DNA of 64,000 nucleotides from Ensifer adhaerens (GTDB lineage Bacteria > Pseudomonadota > Alphaproteobacteria > Rhizobiales > Rhizobiaceae), in the NCBI RefSeq assembly GCF_000697965.2, contig NZ_CP015881.1:992001-1056000 (forward strand). The letters are read 5' to 3'. Made by a program: the position numbers and the translations under genes. Under the pieces are notes generated by a model. That model saw only the letters and a program-made list of their open reading frames with translations. It searched no databases and had not been told where the DNA came from. Within the stretch, counting starts at the first letter, position 1, and each line of letters opens with the position of its first letter. Below are positions 45,653 through 54,874 of the stretch, piece after piece.

Positions 45653-46822
45653 TTACCCGATCAGCTTTTGCGAGGTGAGCAACTCACTAACTTCCCTCAG
45701 GGCGCCGTTTCCACCAGCCTTTCCAAGCACGAGTGTTGCTACAGCCTTAGCCTCAGTATGGGCGTCAGATGGAGCGAAACTTAGCCCGCAAGCTTTCATG
45801 CAATCCAGATCATTAACATCATTGCCGACGTACGCTATCTCCGTCCACTCGAGGCGGTTTTCAGCGCGCCAAGCGTCAAGCGCTGGCAACTTATTGTGAA
45901 CATGATGCAAAACATCCATCTGAAGCTTGGCCGCACGTGCGCTCACTACGGGATTTTTCTCACGAGACAGAATGAGTGTTTTAACTCCCCGATTCCGAAG
46001 AAATTCAATGCCCATACCATCACTACGACTGCAACGAACCGCCTCCGTACCGTCTTGGTTAACAAGCACTCGGTCATCCGTATGTACGCCGTCGAAGTCC
46101 GTGACAAGCGCCCTAATCGTCCTCTTCGGTATGGTTCGCTGCAAGTCATGGATCTCGGCATAGGCTTCAGCGATTACCCAATCCTCAGCCGTATCAATTT
46201 CAATTGGCGGCATAGCGACCGGGACAAGAACTGTTACGCCGCAGAACCTTTGCTCGGTAGCCAAGAACTCAGGTACGCGAACAGCATAGATGGCTCCCGT
46301 CTCTCTGTAGCGCGGTATCATATCCTGTCGCCGTTGACGCGGTTCCGCATGATTGTGTGTAAGACCGATCGCTGTTCCATCGCTAGCTACTTGCCAAATG
46401 AAGCCGTGATCCTCAATCGCGGCGAAGGCGCTCGCAGCCCCGCGATTTAAAAGTTCCGATACAACAGCATCGATTTGCTCGGGAGTGGTAAACGGTGAGG
46501 TGCATTGAATGAAAACGAGCACATCCGGCATCGTCCCCGTCATGCCTTCAATCTCACGCAAGGCATGTATTAGTGCCGATTCAGAACTTGCGGTGGAATT
46601 TGATAGCGCGGGCGGGCGGGTGATAGCAGTAGCGCCGAAACGTTTCGCTACCTCGAGTATCTCCGATGAGTCGGATGAAACGTAGACGTTGGACACGAAT
46701 TTCGACTCAATAGCAGCCAAAACGGCGCGCCCTACCAAGGGCACCCCATTCAAATATCGTGTGTTCTTGCCAGGGAGGCCAACAGAACCTCCCCGAGCTG
46801 GAATTACGGCGACAACTTGCAT
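45653..46822 (-). CDS. neuA: CMP-nonulosonic acid cytidylyltransferase fused to a HAD phosphatase (NeuA-like)
   Basis: 389 residues. The ATG at 46822 overlaps the neuB stop by one base. Residues 1-220 are an acylneuraminate cytidylyltransferase: VVAVIPARGGSVGLPGKNTR, VYVSSDSSEILEVAKRFGA, FIQCTSPFTTPEQID, RYRETGAIYAVR and PPIEIDTAEDW. Residues 225-389 are a KdsC-type HAD phosphatase: LVTDFDGVHTDDRVLVNQDG (catalytic Asp pair), RCSRSDGMGIEFLRNRGVKT, LILSREKNPVV and YVGNDVNDLDCMKACGLSFA. The same fusion occurs in animal CMAS and some bacterial NeuA. The phosphatase may remove the 9-phosphate before activation. Confidence 0.9.
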   Translation of the reverse strand: MQVVAVIPARGGSVGLPGKNTRYLNGVPLVGRAVLAAIESKFVSNVYVSSDSSEILEVAKRFGATAITRPPALSNSTASSESALIHALREIEGMTGTMPDVLVFIQCTSPFTTPEQIDAVVSELLNRGAASAFAAIEDHGFIWQVASDGTAIGLTHNHAEPRQRRQDMIPRYRETGAIYAVRVPEFLATEQRFCGVTVLVPVAMPPIEIDTAEDWVIAEAYAEIHDLQRTIPKRTIRALVTDFDGVHTDDRVLVNQDGTEAVRCSRSDGMGIEFLRNRGVKTLILSREKNPVVSARAAKLQMDVLHHVHNKLPALDAWRAENRLEWTEIAYVGNDVNDLDCMKACGLSFAPSDAHTEAKAVATLVLGKAGGNGALREVSELLTSQKLIG

Positions 46823-47754
46823 CACGAAATTTGCCGAATTTGCCCGCCGTGCTTTTCTTCGCGCCATTTCAGCTTGTCACGTTGGACCAGCTCGACGTCG
46901 AGCATTTCTTTTCCCTTGTACGTCACCGCCTTGCTCACATTCTTCAAATCGCGGCAGAGACGGCGCAACCCGTCAGGCTCAAGACTTGCGGCGTGATCGG
47001 TCCCCTTCCAAGTGCGGTCCAGCGTGAAATGACGCTCTACGTACTCAAAGTCCCCTTTGCCATAAACATTTCGACCAATGATCCCCGCCGTCATCGCGGC
47101 GACGTCTGCGGCGATCCCCAGGTGATGGCCAGAAAAGCCAATCGACTTAACTTTGTCACCGTAGCGTTCCTGCAATCGGTTAATCTCAAGCACACAAATA
47201 TCGGCAAAGGCCACCGGATAGCCCGACGTGCACGCATAGAGAACCAGATCTTTGGCGCGCCCACGCTTTTCGTAAAACTCTACGAGCCGGTCAGTTTCTT
47301 CATGCGTGGTCATTCCGGTAGAGACATGGATCTCTCCATCAAAGTTCTTGCAGAGGAACTCCTGAAGCACATAATGCTGATTTGTTGCGGACGGCAACTT
47401 TATCAGATTAGGTTTCAGAGCGGCGATCTCCTGCGCAGACGTAAGATCCCACACGGAAGTTGAATAGTCGATCCCCATCGCCTGGCACTCTTCGCGCAGT
47501 TCCCGATGCTGACCAACAGAAAACTCAAGAAACTCACGATGCTCGCCGTAGGTCGCACCATACGAATTGGCAGGAACGGGGTGCGGCCGATCATACTCTT
47601 CCGGAGTCAGCAGCTCTCGGTTGTGACGCTTCTGAAATTTGGCGACGTGGGCGCCGCAGATCTTTGCGGCAACACGTATGAGTTCCTTGGCAATGTCCAT
47701 GCTACCCATGTGGTTGCAGCCGATTTCCGCAATCACTTTAATTTCGTTTGTCAT
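46822..47754 (-). CDS. neuB: NeuB-family nonulosonic acid synthase, short form
   Basis: 310 residues covering the NeuB TIM barrel: VIAEIGCNHMGSMDIAKELI, AHVAKFQKRHNRELLTPEEY, GIDYSTSVWDLTSAQEIAAL, IKLPSATNQHYVL, HVSTGMTTHEETDRLVEFY, GFSGHHLGIAADVAAMTAG and VERHFTLDRTWKGTDHAASL. The enzyme condenses phosphoenolpyruvate with an N-acylhexosamine (or its 6-phosphate) to a nine-carbon acid. The C-terminal antifreeze-like (SAF) domain of classic NeuB, about 60 residues, is missing. Whether the product is sialic, legionaminic, pseudaminic or another acid is open; no epimerase or aminotransferase for the precursor is in the window. Confidence 0.88.
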   Translation of the reverse strand: MTNEIKVIAEIGCNHMGSMDIAKELIRVAAKICGAHVAKFQKRHNRELLTPEEYDRPHPVPANSYGATYGEHREFLEFSVGQHRELREECQAMGIDYSTSVWDLTSAQEIAALKPNLIKLPSATNQHYVLQEFLCKNFDGEIHVSTGMTTHEETDRLVEFYEKRGRAKDLVLYACTSGYPVAFADICVLEINRLQERYGDKVKSIGFSGHHLGIAADVAAMTAGIIGRNVYGKGDFEYVERHFTLDRTWKGTDHAASLEPDGLRRLCRDLKNVSKAVTYKGKEMLDVELVQRDKLKWREEKHGGQIRQIS

Positions 47755-47896
47755 ATTCAGGATCCTGTTGGTCTTCGGTTACTCCGGCGTATGCCGTACT
47801 TGGATTGGGCCACACCGATGCACTTGCCAGTAATGACGCTACGCTGTCCTTAGACATTTGCGGCATCAAAGGCAATTGGCTGCGTCAGTAAAGAGA

Positions 47897-48967
47897 TCAG
47901 TTGGTGGACAAAGAACTCAGCCCTGGACCTTCATTGTCCGTCAAAGCTCGGACCCGGGCGGCTTCAGTTGCGTCATGCAACCATTGGAGTACAGCCTCCA
48001 TTTCGGAGGGCTGAGAACTCACGAAGTAGCGAGATCGTAGTATGTACGCTGCAGCAAATATCTCCTGCACAGAGCGGAGCTTGGTTCGGCGCGAAGTGCG
48101 CAGCCTATCGTCGGTTACGCCCCAACCAGCATAGAACGGCAAACCGTAGCACGTCACCGCGATCCCACGAAGAAGGGCTTCAAACCCCATAAGCGAGCTG
48201 ATTGTATACACTCGATCGACTCCCTCGAACGCTTCCGCTGGCGCTATGTCATCAATCAACACCTCACAGATGTCAGCGACGGCCGCCGGGTCTGAAACCC
48301 AAGCGCGGGTGCGATGCAATACCTCAGGGTGCGGCTTGTAGACGATCTGCGCGTTCGGGTTTTCGGCTGCGGCAAGCCGAACGAGATCGTTATTGGTTAG
48401 GGGCCGATCACAACCGTACTTTACTGCGGCATCAGTTTCCACCTGTCCAATAACCAAGATACGCGGCCTCTCCTTTTTCCCGAGAACAGCATCGAGAGTC
48501 AGGCGTCTGCCCAAGTTGTACTTGCTCACTCGAAAATTGAGCAACAGTTCTATACACTTTTCCGCTCGCTCCATTAGGGCTTTGTCTGAAGCGAAATCGT
48601 ATGTCTCGAGGATAAGTTCAAGATCAGAGGCATTCCGCGCATCGTAGTGCATGGTACGTGAGTCAACAATGAGCGATGCGGGTGGAGATCTATGGGCACC
48701 GAGCGCCACCGAGCGAAGGAAGCCATCCTCAACATGAAAAAATGGAATTCCACAGATACCGCAGAATATCTTCAAAAACGGCCAATATTTGAAACCCCAA
48801 ACATAGACTTCAGGCTTCTTGTAGAGAAGTAATCGAAAAGGCCAACCGTGGATCAGCATTGTGGGCGCCTTGCGGCTTAGCACAGTGCATTCAAGATCAG
48901 GAAACCAATTCGGAACCTCATCTTTCCAAGGTTTGAAGCCGAAGAAGAAGGCTTTTCTGCGCGGCAT
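47897..48967 (-). CDS. KpsC/LpsZ-like capsule polysaccharide transferase, single domain (2 of 3)
   Basis: 356 residues. Landmarks: FHVEDGFLRSVALGAHRSP, GQVETDAAVKYGCDRPLTNN, YKPHPEVLHRTRAW, TISSLMGFEALLRGIAVTCY and LPFYAGWGVTDDR. It shares the whole layout of the 39362-40672 protein and lies 142 bases upstream of neuB on the same strand, so it may head the neuB-neuA operon. Confidence 0.85.
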   Translation of the reverse strand: MPRRKAFFFGFKPWKDEVPNWFPDLECTVLSRKAPTMLIHGWPFRLLLYKKPEVYVWGFKYWPFLKIFCGICGIPFFHVEDGFLRSVALGAHRSPPASLIVDSRTMHYDARNASDLELILETYDFASDKALMERAEKCIELLLNFRVSKYNLGRRLTLDAVLGKKERPRILVIGQVETDAAVKYGCDRPLTNNDLVRLAAAENPNAQIVYKPHPEVLHRTRAWVSDPAAVADICEVLIDDIAPAEAFEGVDRVYTISSLMGFEALLRGIAVTCYGLPFYAGWGVTDDRLRTSRRTKLRSVQEIFAAAYILRSRYFVSSQPSEMEAVLQWLHDATEAARVRALTDNEGPGLSSLSTN

Positions 48968-49216
48968 AATAAAGCTGTTATCTCCGTCGATTCGCGCGTC
49001 CCTCCTCGAACAGAGGACAATACGTCTTGTTGTTGGGCGCCGGACGCAAAGTATTCATCCGGAACTAAAAACGAGTGGTCAGAGGTACGTCGTTGGAGTT
49101 ACCGAACCTGAGCCGTTTGGCGAATTCAAGGCCCGATCGATCCCAAACCGATGAGACAGACGCCAATTGGCATTCTCTCTAAGTGGGAGCAGTGCGACTC
49201 TGGGTTGCGCGGCTCC

Positions 49217-50011
49217 TCATTCGACAACATGAATTCCGGGAACCTTTGACATTCTGATCGCCGGTGCCTCGCCCTCAAAAGCCTCCACCCGCCGATCATA
49301 GTTCGGCGCGACCGTGCCCATCACGCGGTCCCAGAACGAGAAATAGTTCGCGTAGTTGTACTTGAATTCGGCGTGGTGCTGGTCGTGATAGGTCGTGCAA
49401 AGCATTGGCGAAGGATACCGCGCCGTGCGTGAGGCGAAATATTCGAAGCCGGCGTGGCCGAAGGTGCCGTTGATCTGATCGAACAGGCGGTGGGTCAGAA
49501 GGATGATCGGCGGGAACGGCACGAGAAACGTGATGACGGCATAGTAGCCCTGGCTCATAGCGGTATCAACTAAGCCGATCGAGTCGTTGCTCCAGGCCGT
49601 CGGCGCGACACTGCGGTGATGCAGGAGATGGTACTTATAGAAGAGCTTGGTGTGCAGCAGCCGGTGGGCGAAATAGAACCAGGCGTCGAAGAGCACCATG
49701 CAGAGCACGAACAGCGGAATGGCCGTCCACCAGCTGAACTCCCAAGGCGAGAACAGCGTCCATCCCTTGTACTGGACGAAAAGCCCTATCGCGACCGACG
49801 TGCAGGTCACGAGGATCGAGGCCATGCTCTGGCGGATCTCGATGGCCTTGCGCTTCTCGCCGCGCCGCCCCTTTTGGATGCGGCGCTCGGGGTTGCGGTC
49901 GTTGAGCCAGGTGATGCCGTAGCCGAGGATGAAGTACAGCGCCACCGTCGCTGCATAAATCGCGGCCAGCAAGCCGACAAAGGTGAGACTGTCCTGAAGA
50001 AGGGCGCTCAA
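49217..50011 (-). CDS. Sterol desaturase / fatty acid hydroxylase family protein
   Basis: 264 residues with four predicted membrane spans and the His clusters of the family: HRLLHTKLFYKYHLLHHRS, HAGFEYFASR and YHDQHHAEFKYNY, which bind a di-iron centre. Such enzymes oxidise lipids or small hydrophobic molecules at the membrane. Last gene of the PanB/MocDEF-type group, 81 bases after panB. Substrate unknown. Confidence 0.85.
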   Translation of the reverse strand: MSALLQDSLTFVGLLAAIYAATVALYFILGYGITWLNDRNPERRIQKGRRGEKRKAIEIRQSMASILVTCTSVAIGLFVQYKGWTLFSPWEFSWWTAIPLFVLCMVLFDAWFYFAHRLLHTKLFYKYHLLHHRSVAPTAWSNDSIGLVDTAMSQGYYAVITFLVPFPPIILLTHRLFDQINGTFGHAGFEYFASRTARYPSPMLCTTYHDQHHAEFKYNYANYFSFWDRVMGTVAPNYDRRVEAFEGEAPAIRMSKVPGIHVVE

Positions 50012-50092
50012 ATCGTGATCCGTCGCGGAAAGAAAAGTTGAACTGGTGTGTGGACTATATCAAGCACCCTCTTCCGCGCAAGGCGTACAGCT

Positions 50093-50890
50093 TTAGCCGC
50101 GCTCAAACTCGGCCAGAAATGCGCGCAATTCTGCGCCGTCAATGCCGACGAGGTGGCCCTCCTGCGGATACCTGCCCGAGTGCACATCCTCGGCAAACTC
50201 CGTGAACGCGGCGATCCGTTCGCGCTGAAGCCGGTCGTATTCGGCGGCAAAGTTGCGGTATGTCTTGGCATGGCGTGGCACGTGGCCGCGATTGCTGCCG
50301 AGCACGTCGGCGGCAAACAGATATTGGGCGTCGCAGCCGCAGCCTGCCCCCATCGAGAGCATCAGCATCGAAGTTCTGGCACTGATCGGTGCTGCAACTT
50401 CTCCCGGTACGACCTCGATTTCTGCAGCGAAGGCGCCGGCTTCCTCGAGCGCCTTGACCTGCCGCCAGATCTCGAGTGCAGTCGCGGCCGTCTTGCCGAC
50501 AGCACGGAAGCCGCCGGTCCAGGTGGCTTTGGATGGGATGAGGCCCACATGGCCGCAGACGGGAATGCCCTCCTCTCGCATCAGCCGGACGGTCGAAAGC
50601 CCGGCAGCACAGTAGACCGCATCGCCGCCGGCCTTCAGCGCCTTGAAGGCCGCACGCATGTACTCTTCCGCCGTGACGTAGTCGCCATATTCGAGCCCCG
50701 GAAAGGCAAAGCAGGTGGGCGCCACCTCGCGAAACTCCGGTCCTAAGAGCGTCGGGGGAACCGAAACGAGGTCGATGCCGGCGGCTTCTGCCGCTTCGGC
50801 TTCATCCAGCGTCTCGACGCGCAGCATGGTGAGCTGGCGCTTGCCCTTCATCGACAAGAGATCGGCAACGGTCGGACGGTGGCTTTTCAT
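50093..50890 (-). CDS. Ketopantoate hydroxymethyltransferase paralogue (PanB family)
   Basis: The ATG at 50890 follows GGAG and gives 265 residues. TVADLLSMKGKRQLTMLRVE matches the PanB N-terminus (in which KxxG and Mg2+ residues lie), and GIPVCGHVGLIPSKATWTGG matches the HxGLxPQ block. Several positions differ from housekeeping PanB (for example SMGAGCGCDAQYLFAADVLG). PanB uses methylene-tetrahydrofolate to hydroxymethylate a 2-keto acid. Its place in an oxygenase operon suggests a related C1 condensation, not pantothenate synthesis. Confidence 0.75.
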   Translation of the reverse strand: MKSHRPTVADLLSMKGKRQLTMLRVETLDEAEAAEAAGIDLVSVPPTLLGPEFREVAPTCFAFPGLEYGDYVTAEEYMRAAFKALKAGGDAVYCAAGLSTVRLMREEGIPVCGHVGLIPSKATWTGGFRAVGKTAATALEIWRQVKALEEAGAFAAEIEVVPGEVAAPISARTSMLMLSMGAGCGCDAQYLFAADVLGSNRGHVPRHAKTYRNFAAEYDRLQRERIAAFTEFAEDVHSGRYPQEGHLVGIDGAELRAFLAEFERG

Positions 50891-50933
50891 GAGAAGGCTC
50901 CGGTTGGAAACAGGACGAGATTTGCCGCTCACG

Positions 50934-52160
50934 CTAGGCGGCGAGGAGTGCTTTGAGCTTGGTATCGGGCGAGATGAGCGCTTGCGGGTCCGGCCGCTTT
51001 GCGGCTGCAATCAGCATTTCGGCAAGCCGAATGTCGCGCGCGACCGCATTGCCCGGTCCGATGCCGGAGGCCGCAAGCAGCCGACCGGTATCGTCGAGAT
51101 GAAAAAGAATGAAGGCGTCGTCGGTAAGTTCGCGCCGCACGGTCGTTGCAGTACCCTCAGCAAGCCCCGCGATCTGCAGTGTCAGATCATACTGGTCGGA
51201 CCAGAACCACGGCACGCTGGTGATCGCCTCGCCCCCGCCGAGCAGATTGCCGGCAACGAGCGTCCCCTGATCCTGCGCATTGCGCCACGCCTCAAGACGT
51301 ATCCGACGATCACCATAGTGACAGAGCGGGAACGAGCAGCAATCGCCAGCGGCGTAGATATCCGGGTCGCTGGTTTGAAGCGTTGCGTCGACCGCAATGC
51401 CGTTCTCGATCGAAAGGCCGGCGACGGCTGCAAGGTCCGTGTTCGGGACCGCGCCGATGCCAACGACGACGAGATCGGCCTCAATTGTCTCGCCGCCGGC
51501 GAGAACGACGCGCGCACGGCGTTCGTCCGCGTCGATACGTTCGATCTTCGCGTTGCATCGTATGTCGACGCCTTCTGCTCGATGCCGCGCGGCAACGATT
51601 GCGGCGATCTCCTCCGGCACGCCGCGCGAAAGGATGCGCGGCAACCCTTCGATAAGCGCCACGGCAGCACCGAGCCGGCGCGCCGTTGCGGCAAGCTCCA
51701 GACCGATGAAGCCACCGCCGATGATCGCAAGCTTGCGACCGGGCGAAAGTTCGCGGCGGATCTCTTCAGAATCGGCATGGGTTCTAAGCGTGCGGATGCG
51801 GCGTGACACCTCATCTATACCGGCGATGGTTCGCGCCCGGGCACCGGTCGTCAACAACAGCCGGTCATAGGCGATGCTGCTTCCGTCTGCGAGCGTCACG
51901 CGCTTTTCTGCGCGATCGATGGCCATGACCGGGATATCCGTCAGGACTTCGATCGCTGCTGCCGCATAGCGCTCGGCATCAGCGACATATTTCGGCGCGA
52001 CCTCTGCCTTGAGCCCTTCCTTCGAAAGAGGCGGCCGCTCGTAGGGAAGATGCGGTTCCGCGCCGATCAGTGTGATCTTACCGTCGTATTGCTTTTCCCT
52101 GAGGGCAAAGGCGGCCCTTGCGCCACATTCGCCGGCGCCCACGATGACGATGGAACCCAT
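50934..52160 (-). CDS. mocF: FAD-dependent ferredoxin reductase (MocF-like)
   Basis: 408 residues of the rubredoxin/ferredoxin-NAD(P)H reductase type: FAD site IVIVGAGECGARAAFALREK, NAD(P)H site LAIIGGGFIGLELAATARRL, second FAD block DPDIYAAGDCCSFPLCHYGD and the C-terminal reductase domain. It passes electrons to a Rieske ferredoxin. The gene follows the ferredoxin gene, matching the mocDEF order described for rhizopine catabolism in S. meliloti; that name is by family resemblance. Confidence 0.85.
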   Translation of the reverse strand: MGSIVIVGAGECGARAAFALREKQYDGKITLIGAEPHLPYERPPLSKEGLKAEVAPKYVADAERYAAAAIEVLTDIPVMAIDRAEKRVTLADGSSIAYDRLLLTTGARARTIAGIDEVSRRIRTLRTHADSEEIRRELSPGRKLAIIGGGFIGLELAATARRLGAAVALIEGLPRILSRGVPEEIAAIVAARHRAEGVDIRCNAKIERIDADERRARVVLAGGETIEADLVVVGIGAVPNTDLAAVAGLSIENGIAVDATLQTSDPDIYAAGDCCSFPLCHYGDRRIRLEAWRNAQDQGTLVAGNLLGGGEAITSVPWFWSDQYDLTLQIAGLAEGTATTVRRELTDDAFILFHLDDTGRLLAASGIGPGNAVARDIRLAEMLIAAAKRPDPQALISPDTKLKALLAA

Positions 52161-52209
52161 CTCAACCTCCCTGCCCGCCGCGGCGAGCCCAATCCTATCG
52201 AGAGCGGCT

Positions 52210-52527
52210 TCAGCCGAGCGCGATGAACACGCTTCCGGCCTCGACCTTCACGGGATAGGTCTTCAGGTTGACGCACACGGGAGCGCCCTTGGCCTGGCCG
52301 GTCTTGTAGTTAAAGCGGCCGTTGTGCTTTGGACATTCGATGATGTCGTCCATGACCAAACCGTCGGCGAGATGGATGTGCTCGTGCGTGCAAAGCCCGT
52401 CGGTCGCGAAATATTCGTCGTCGGGGCTGCGGTAGACCGCAAAGGTGCGTCCGCCGTGATCGAAACGGATCACATCTTCCTCATCGATTTCGTCCGCTGC
52501 GCAGACCTCAACCCAGTTTCCGCTCAT
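52210..52527 (-). CDS. mocE: Rieske-type [2Fe-2S] ferredoxin (MocE-like)
   Basis: 105 residues with the two cluster-binding motifs C46-T-H48 (CTHEHIHLADGLV) and C65-P-K-H68 (CPKHNGRFNYKTG). It is a soluble electron carrier between the reductase and the membrane oxygenase on either side of it in the operon. Confidence 0.92.
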   Translation of the reverse strand: MSGNWVEVCAADEIDEEDVIRFDHGGRTFAVYRSPDDEYFATDGLCTHEHIHLADGLVMDDIIECPKHNGRFNYKTGQAKGAPVCVNLKTYPVKVEAGSVFIALG

Positions 52528-52557
52528 GACTTCCTCCCATTTCCTGGCATTCGTTGG

Positions 52558-53649
52558 TTATTCGGCTGCGTGCACGATCGCATCCCTGTGAAACTCTTCC
52601 CGGTAGGGCTTCGCGGTCGCCGGCAACTTGCGCTTCAGGAAGTAATCTTCGTTCCGCAACTGTCGCAGAAAGGCCGGGATCATTTCGCGGTAGCCGTCCA
52701 GCATCGACGGGTTCGGCTCCGGCAGATCATGCTTGATCATGGCGTGCAGCTTCGGCAGCGCGTGATAAGGCACCATCGGGAACATGTGGTGTTCCACATG
52801 GTAGTTCATGTTCCAATAGACGAAGCGGCTCACCGGGTTCATGTAGACTGTGCGGCTGTTCAGCCGATGGTCGGTCACGTTGTCGGCAAGACCGCCATGC
52901 TGCAGCAACCCAGTCAGCACATGGTGCCAGGCGCCATAGAGCCTCGGCAGACCGATCAGCATCAGCGGCAGGATCGAACCGAGATAGAAACAGGCGGCAA
53001 TCGTCGCGGCATAGATCGCAAACCAGATGCGCGCGACCAGGATCGCCTTCGGCTGCTCCATTTCAGGGATGAAAGTCGCTTCCTCGGCGCTGATGATGCC
53101 GAACGTGTTGCGCACCATATCGATCATCGCGTGCCAAACGTCGAGCACGCCGAAGAAATTGAGGACGAGGCGCAGCAGATCCGGCGGCCGCATGACCGCG
53201 ATTTCGGGATCCCGGCCGACGATCACCGTATCCGTGTGGTGGCGGGTGTGGCTCCAGCGCCAAGTGACCGGATTGCGCATGATCATGAAGCAGGCGATCT
53301 GGTAGACCGCATCGTTCATCCACATCGTCTTGAAGGCCGTGCCATGGCCGCATTCATGCCAGCGGCTATCGGAGGCGGATCCGTAGAGAACGCCATAGGC
53401 AAGGAAGAACGGGACGGCCCACCAGGTGCCCCAGAAGGTGATGCCGAGTGCGCCGAACAGAACGAGACAACCGAGCCAGATCGCAGTGTCGCGGATGGCC
53501 GGACCATCCTCGCGCTTCATCAGTTCCTTCATCTGCTTGCGCGGAATGTCGGTGTGATACCACTCTGCGGCCGAGAGACCGCTGGCGACCGCCGCCTGGG
53601 CATCCCGGCCAAGCAGGCTATAGTCTCGCTTCGTCGGCATCATCGTCAT
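52558..53649 (-). CDS. mocD: Membrane di-iron oxygenase of the fatty acid desaturase family (MocD-like)
   Basis: Start at 53649 with GAGGAG upstream, 363 residues. It has the three His boxes (HECGH, HTRHH, HVEHH) in the usual spacing, with membrane spans between. MocD proteins were described as hydrocarbon-oxygenase-like and proposed to demethylate 3-O-methyl-scyllo-inosamine together with MocE and MocF; the same trio occurs here in order on one strand. First gene of the operon and divergent from the LacI-type regulator, which may control it. Confidence 0.85.
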   Translation of the reverse strand: MTMMPTKRDYSLLGRDAQAAVASGLSAAEWYHTDIPRKQMKELMKREDGPAIRDTAIWLGCLVLFGALGITFWGTWWAVPFFLAYGVLYGSASDSRWHECGHGTAFKTMWMNDAVYQIACFMIMRNPVTWRWSHTRHHTDTVIVGRDPEIAVMRPPDLLRLVLNFFGVLDVWHAMIDMVRNTFGIISAEEATFIPEMEQPKAILVARIWFAIYAATIAACFYLGSILPLMLIGLPRLYGAWHHVLTGLLQHGGLADNVTDHRLNSRTVYMNPVSRFVYWNMNYHVEHHMFPMVPYHALPKLHAMIKHDLPEPNPSMLDGYREMIPAFLRQLRNEDYFLKRKLPATAKPYREEFHRDAIVHAAE

Positions 53650-53813
53650 TTGCGCTCCTCCCCGCGGTCCGACCCGATCTGGCCGGCGACGTCTCATGTC
53701 GTGCAATGACGATAGGTTGACTTTTGCCAGGTCTCAATGCAGCAATGATATATTCTCTCAAATGATGTCATAAGCCGCATTTCACGCGTGATACAAACCT
53801 ATCAGGAGCCACG

Positions 53814-54845
53814 ATGAGCAACCGTCCGACCATTGCCGACCTTGCGCGTACTGCCGGCGTCAGCGTCGCCACCGTCGACCGCGTACTCAACGGGCGCCAT
53901 CCCGTGCGCGAGGAAACCGCGCGTCGGGTCTATGAGGCTGCTAAATCAATCGGCTATCACGCCGTGGGCTTGATCCGGCAGCGCGTCTTTGAAGACCTGC
54001 CGCAATACAGGCTTGGCTTTGTGCTGCAAAAGCCGGAGCAGGCCTTCTATCAAACCGTTGCGAAGGAAATCGAAATCGCGGCACTGTCGCTCTCGCATGC
54101 CCGCGTCTTCGCCCAGATCGATTTCGTGGCAAATTCCACCCCATCGACCATCACGGACAAGCTTCGGGCCGCTGCGGCGCGGAACCAGGCCATTGCGCTC
54201 GTCGCTCCCGACTACCCGGCCGTGACCACCGCGATAGAAGAACTCAAGGAACGCGGCATTCCGGTCTTCTCCCTGCTTTCGGATTTTGCCGCAGGCGTTC
54301 GCGAGGGCTACGTTGGCCTCAACAATCACAAGGTCGGCCGCGCAGCCGCGTGGATGATCACAAAGGCGGCCAAACGCCCCGGCAAGGTCGCTGCCTTCGT
54401 CGGCAGCCATCGCTTTCTCGGCCACGAGCTTCGGGAAATTGGCTTTCGCTCCTATTTCCGTGAGCACGCGCCGGATTTCGAGGTGCTGGATACGATGGTT
54501 AACCTCGACACGGCCGAGATCACCCATGAAGCGACGCTCAATCTGCTGCAGCGCCACCCGGACCTGATTGGCTTTTATGTCTGCGGCGGCGGCATGGAAG
54601 GGGCGATCTCGGCGATCCGCGAGGAGAAGCTTGAGGGAAAACTGATCGCGGTCGTCAACGAGCTGACGCCGGATTCCCGTGCGGCCCTTGGCGACGATGT
54701 CGTGACCCTGGCGATATCGACCCCGACGGCCGCCCTCGCGCGCGAAACGATCAACCTGATGATCCAGGCGATAGACAAGGGCCCGACCGGAGCGCCGGGG
54801 CAAACCTTCTTGCCGTTCGACCTCTTCACACCGGAAAATATCTAG
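53814..54845 (+). CDS. LacI-family transcriptional regulator
   Basis: 343 residues. The N-terminal helix-turn-helix (TIADLARTAGVSVATVDRVL) and hinge helix (HPVREETARRVYEAAKSIGY) are followed by a periplasmic-binding-protein-like effector domain. CAGGAG precedes the ATG. It is divergent from mocD across 164 bases with an AT-rich centre, the obvious place for its operator, though no strict palindrome was recognised there. The effector is probably a sugar or cyclitol. Confidence 0.92.
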   Translation: MSNRPTIADLARTAGVSVATVDRVLNGRHPVREETARRVYEAAKSIGYHAVGLIRQRVFEDLPQYRLGFVLQKPEQAFYQTVAKEIEIAALSLSHARVFAQIDFVANSTPSTITDKLRAAAARNQAIALVAPDYPAVTTAIEELKERGIPVFSLLSDFAAGVREGYVGLNNHKVGRAAAWMITKAAKRPGKVAAFVGSHRFLGHELREIGFRSYFREHAPDFEVLDTMVNLDTAEITHEATLNLLQRHPDLIGFYVCGGGMEGAISAIREEKLEGKLIAVVNELTPDSRAALGDDVVTLAISTPTAALARETINLMIQAIDKGPTGAPGQTFLPFDLFTPENI

Positions 54846-54874
54846 GCAGATGGTGGTTCGTGAGAATGACGGCG

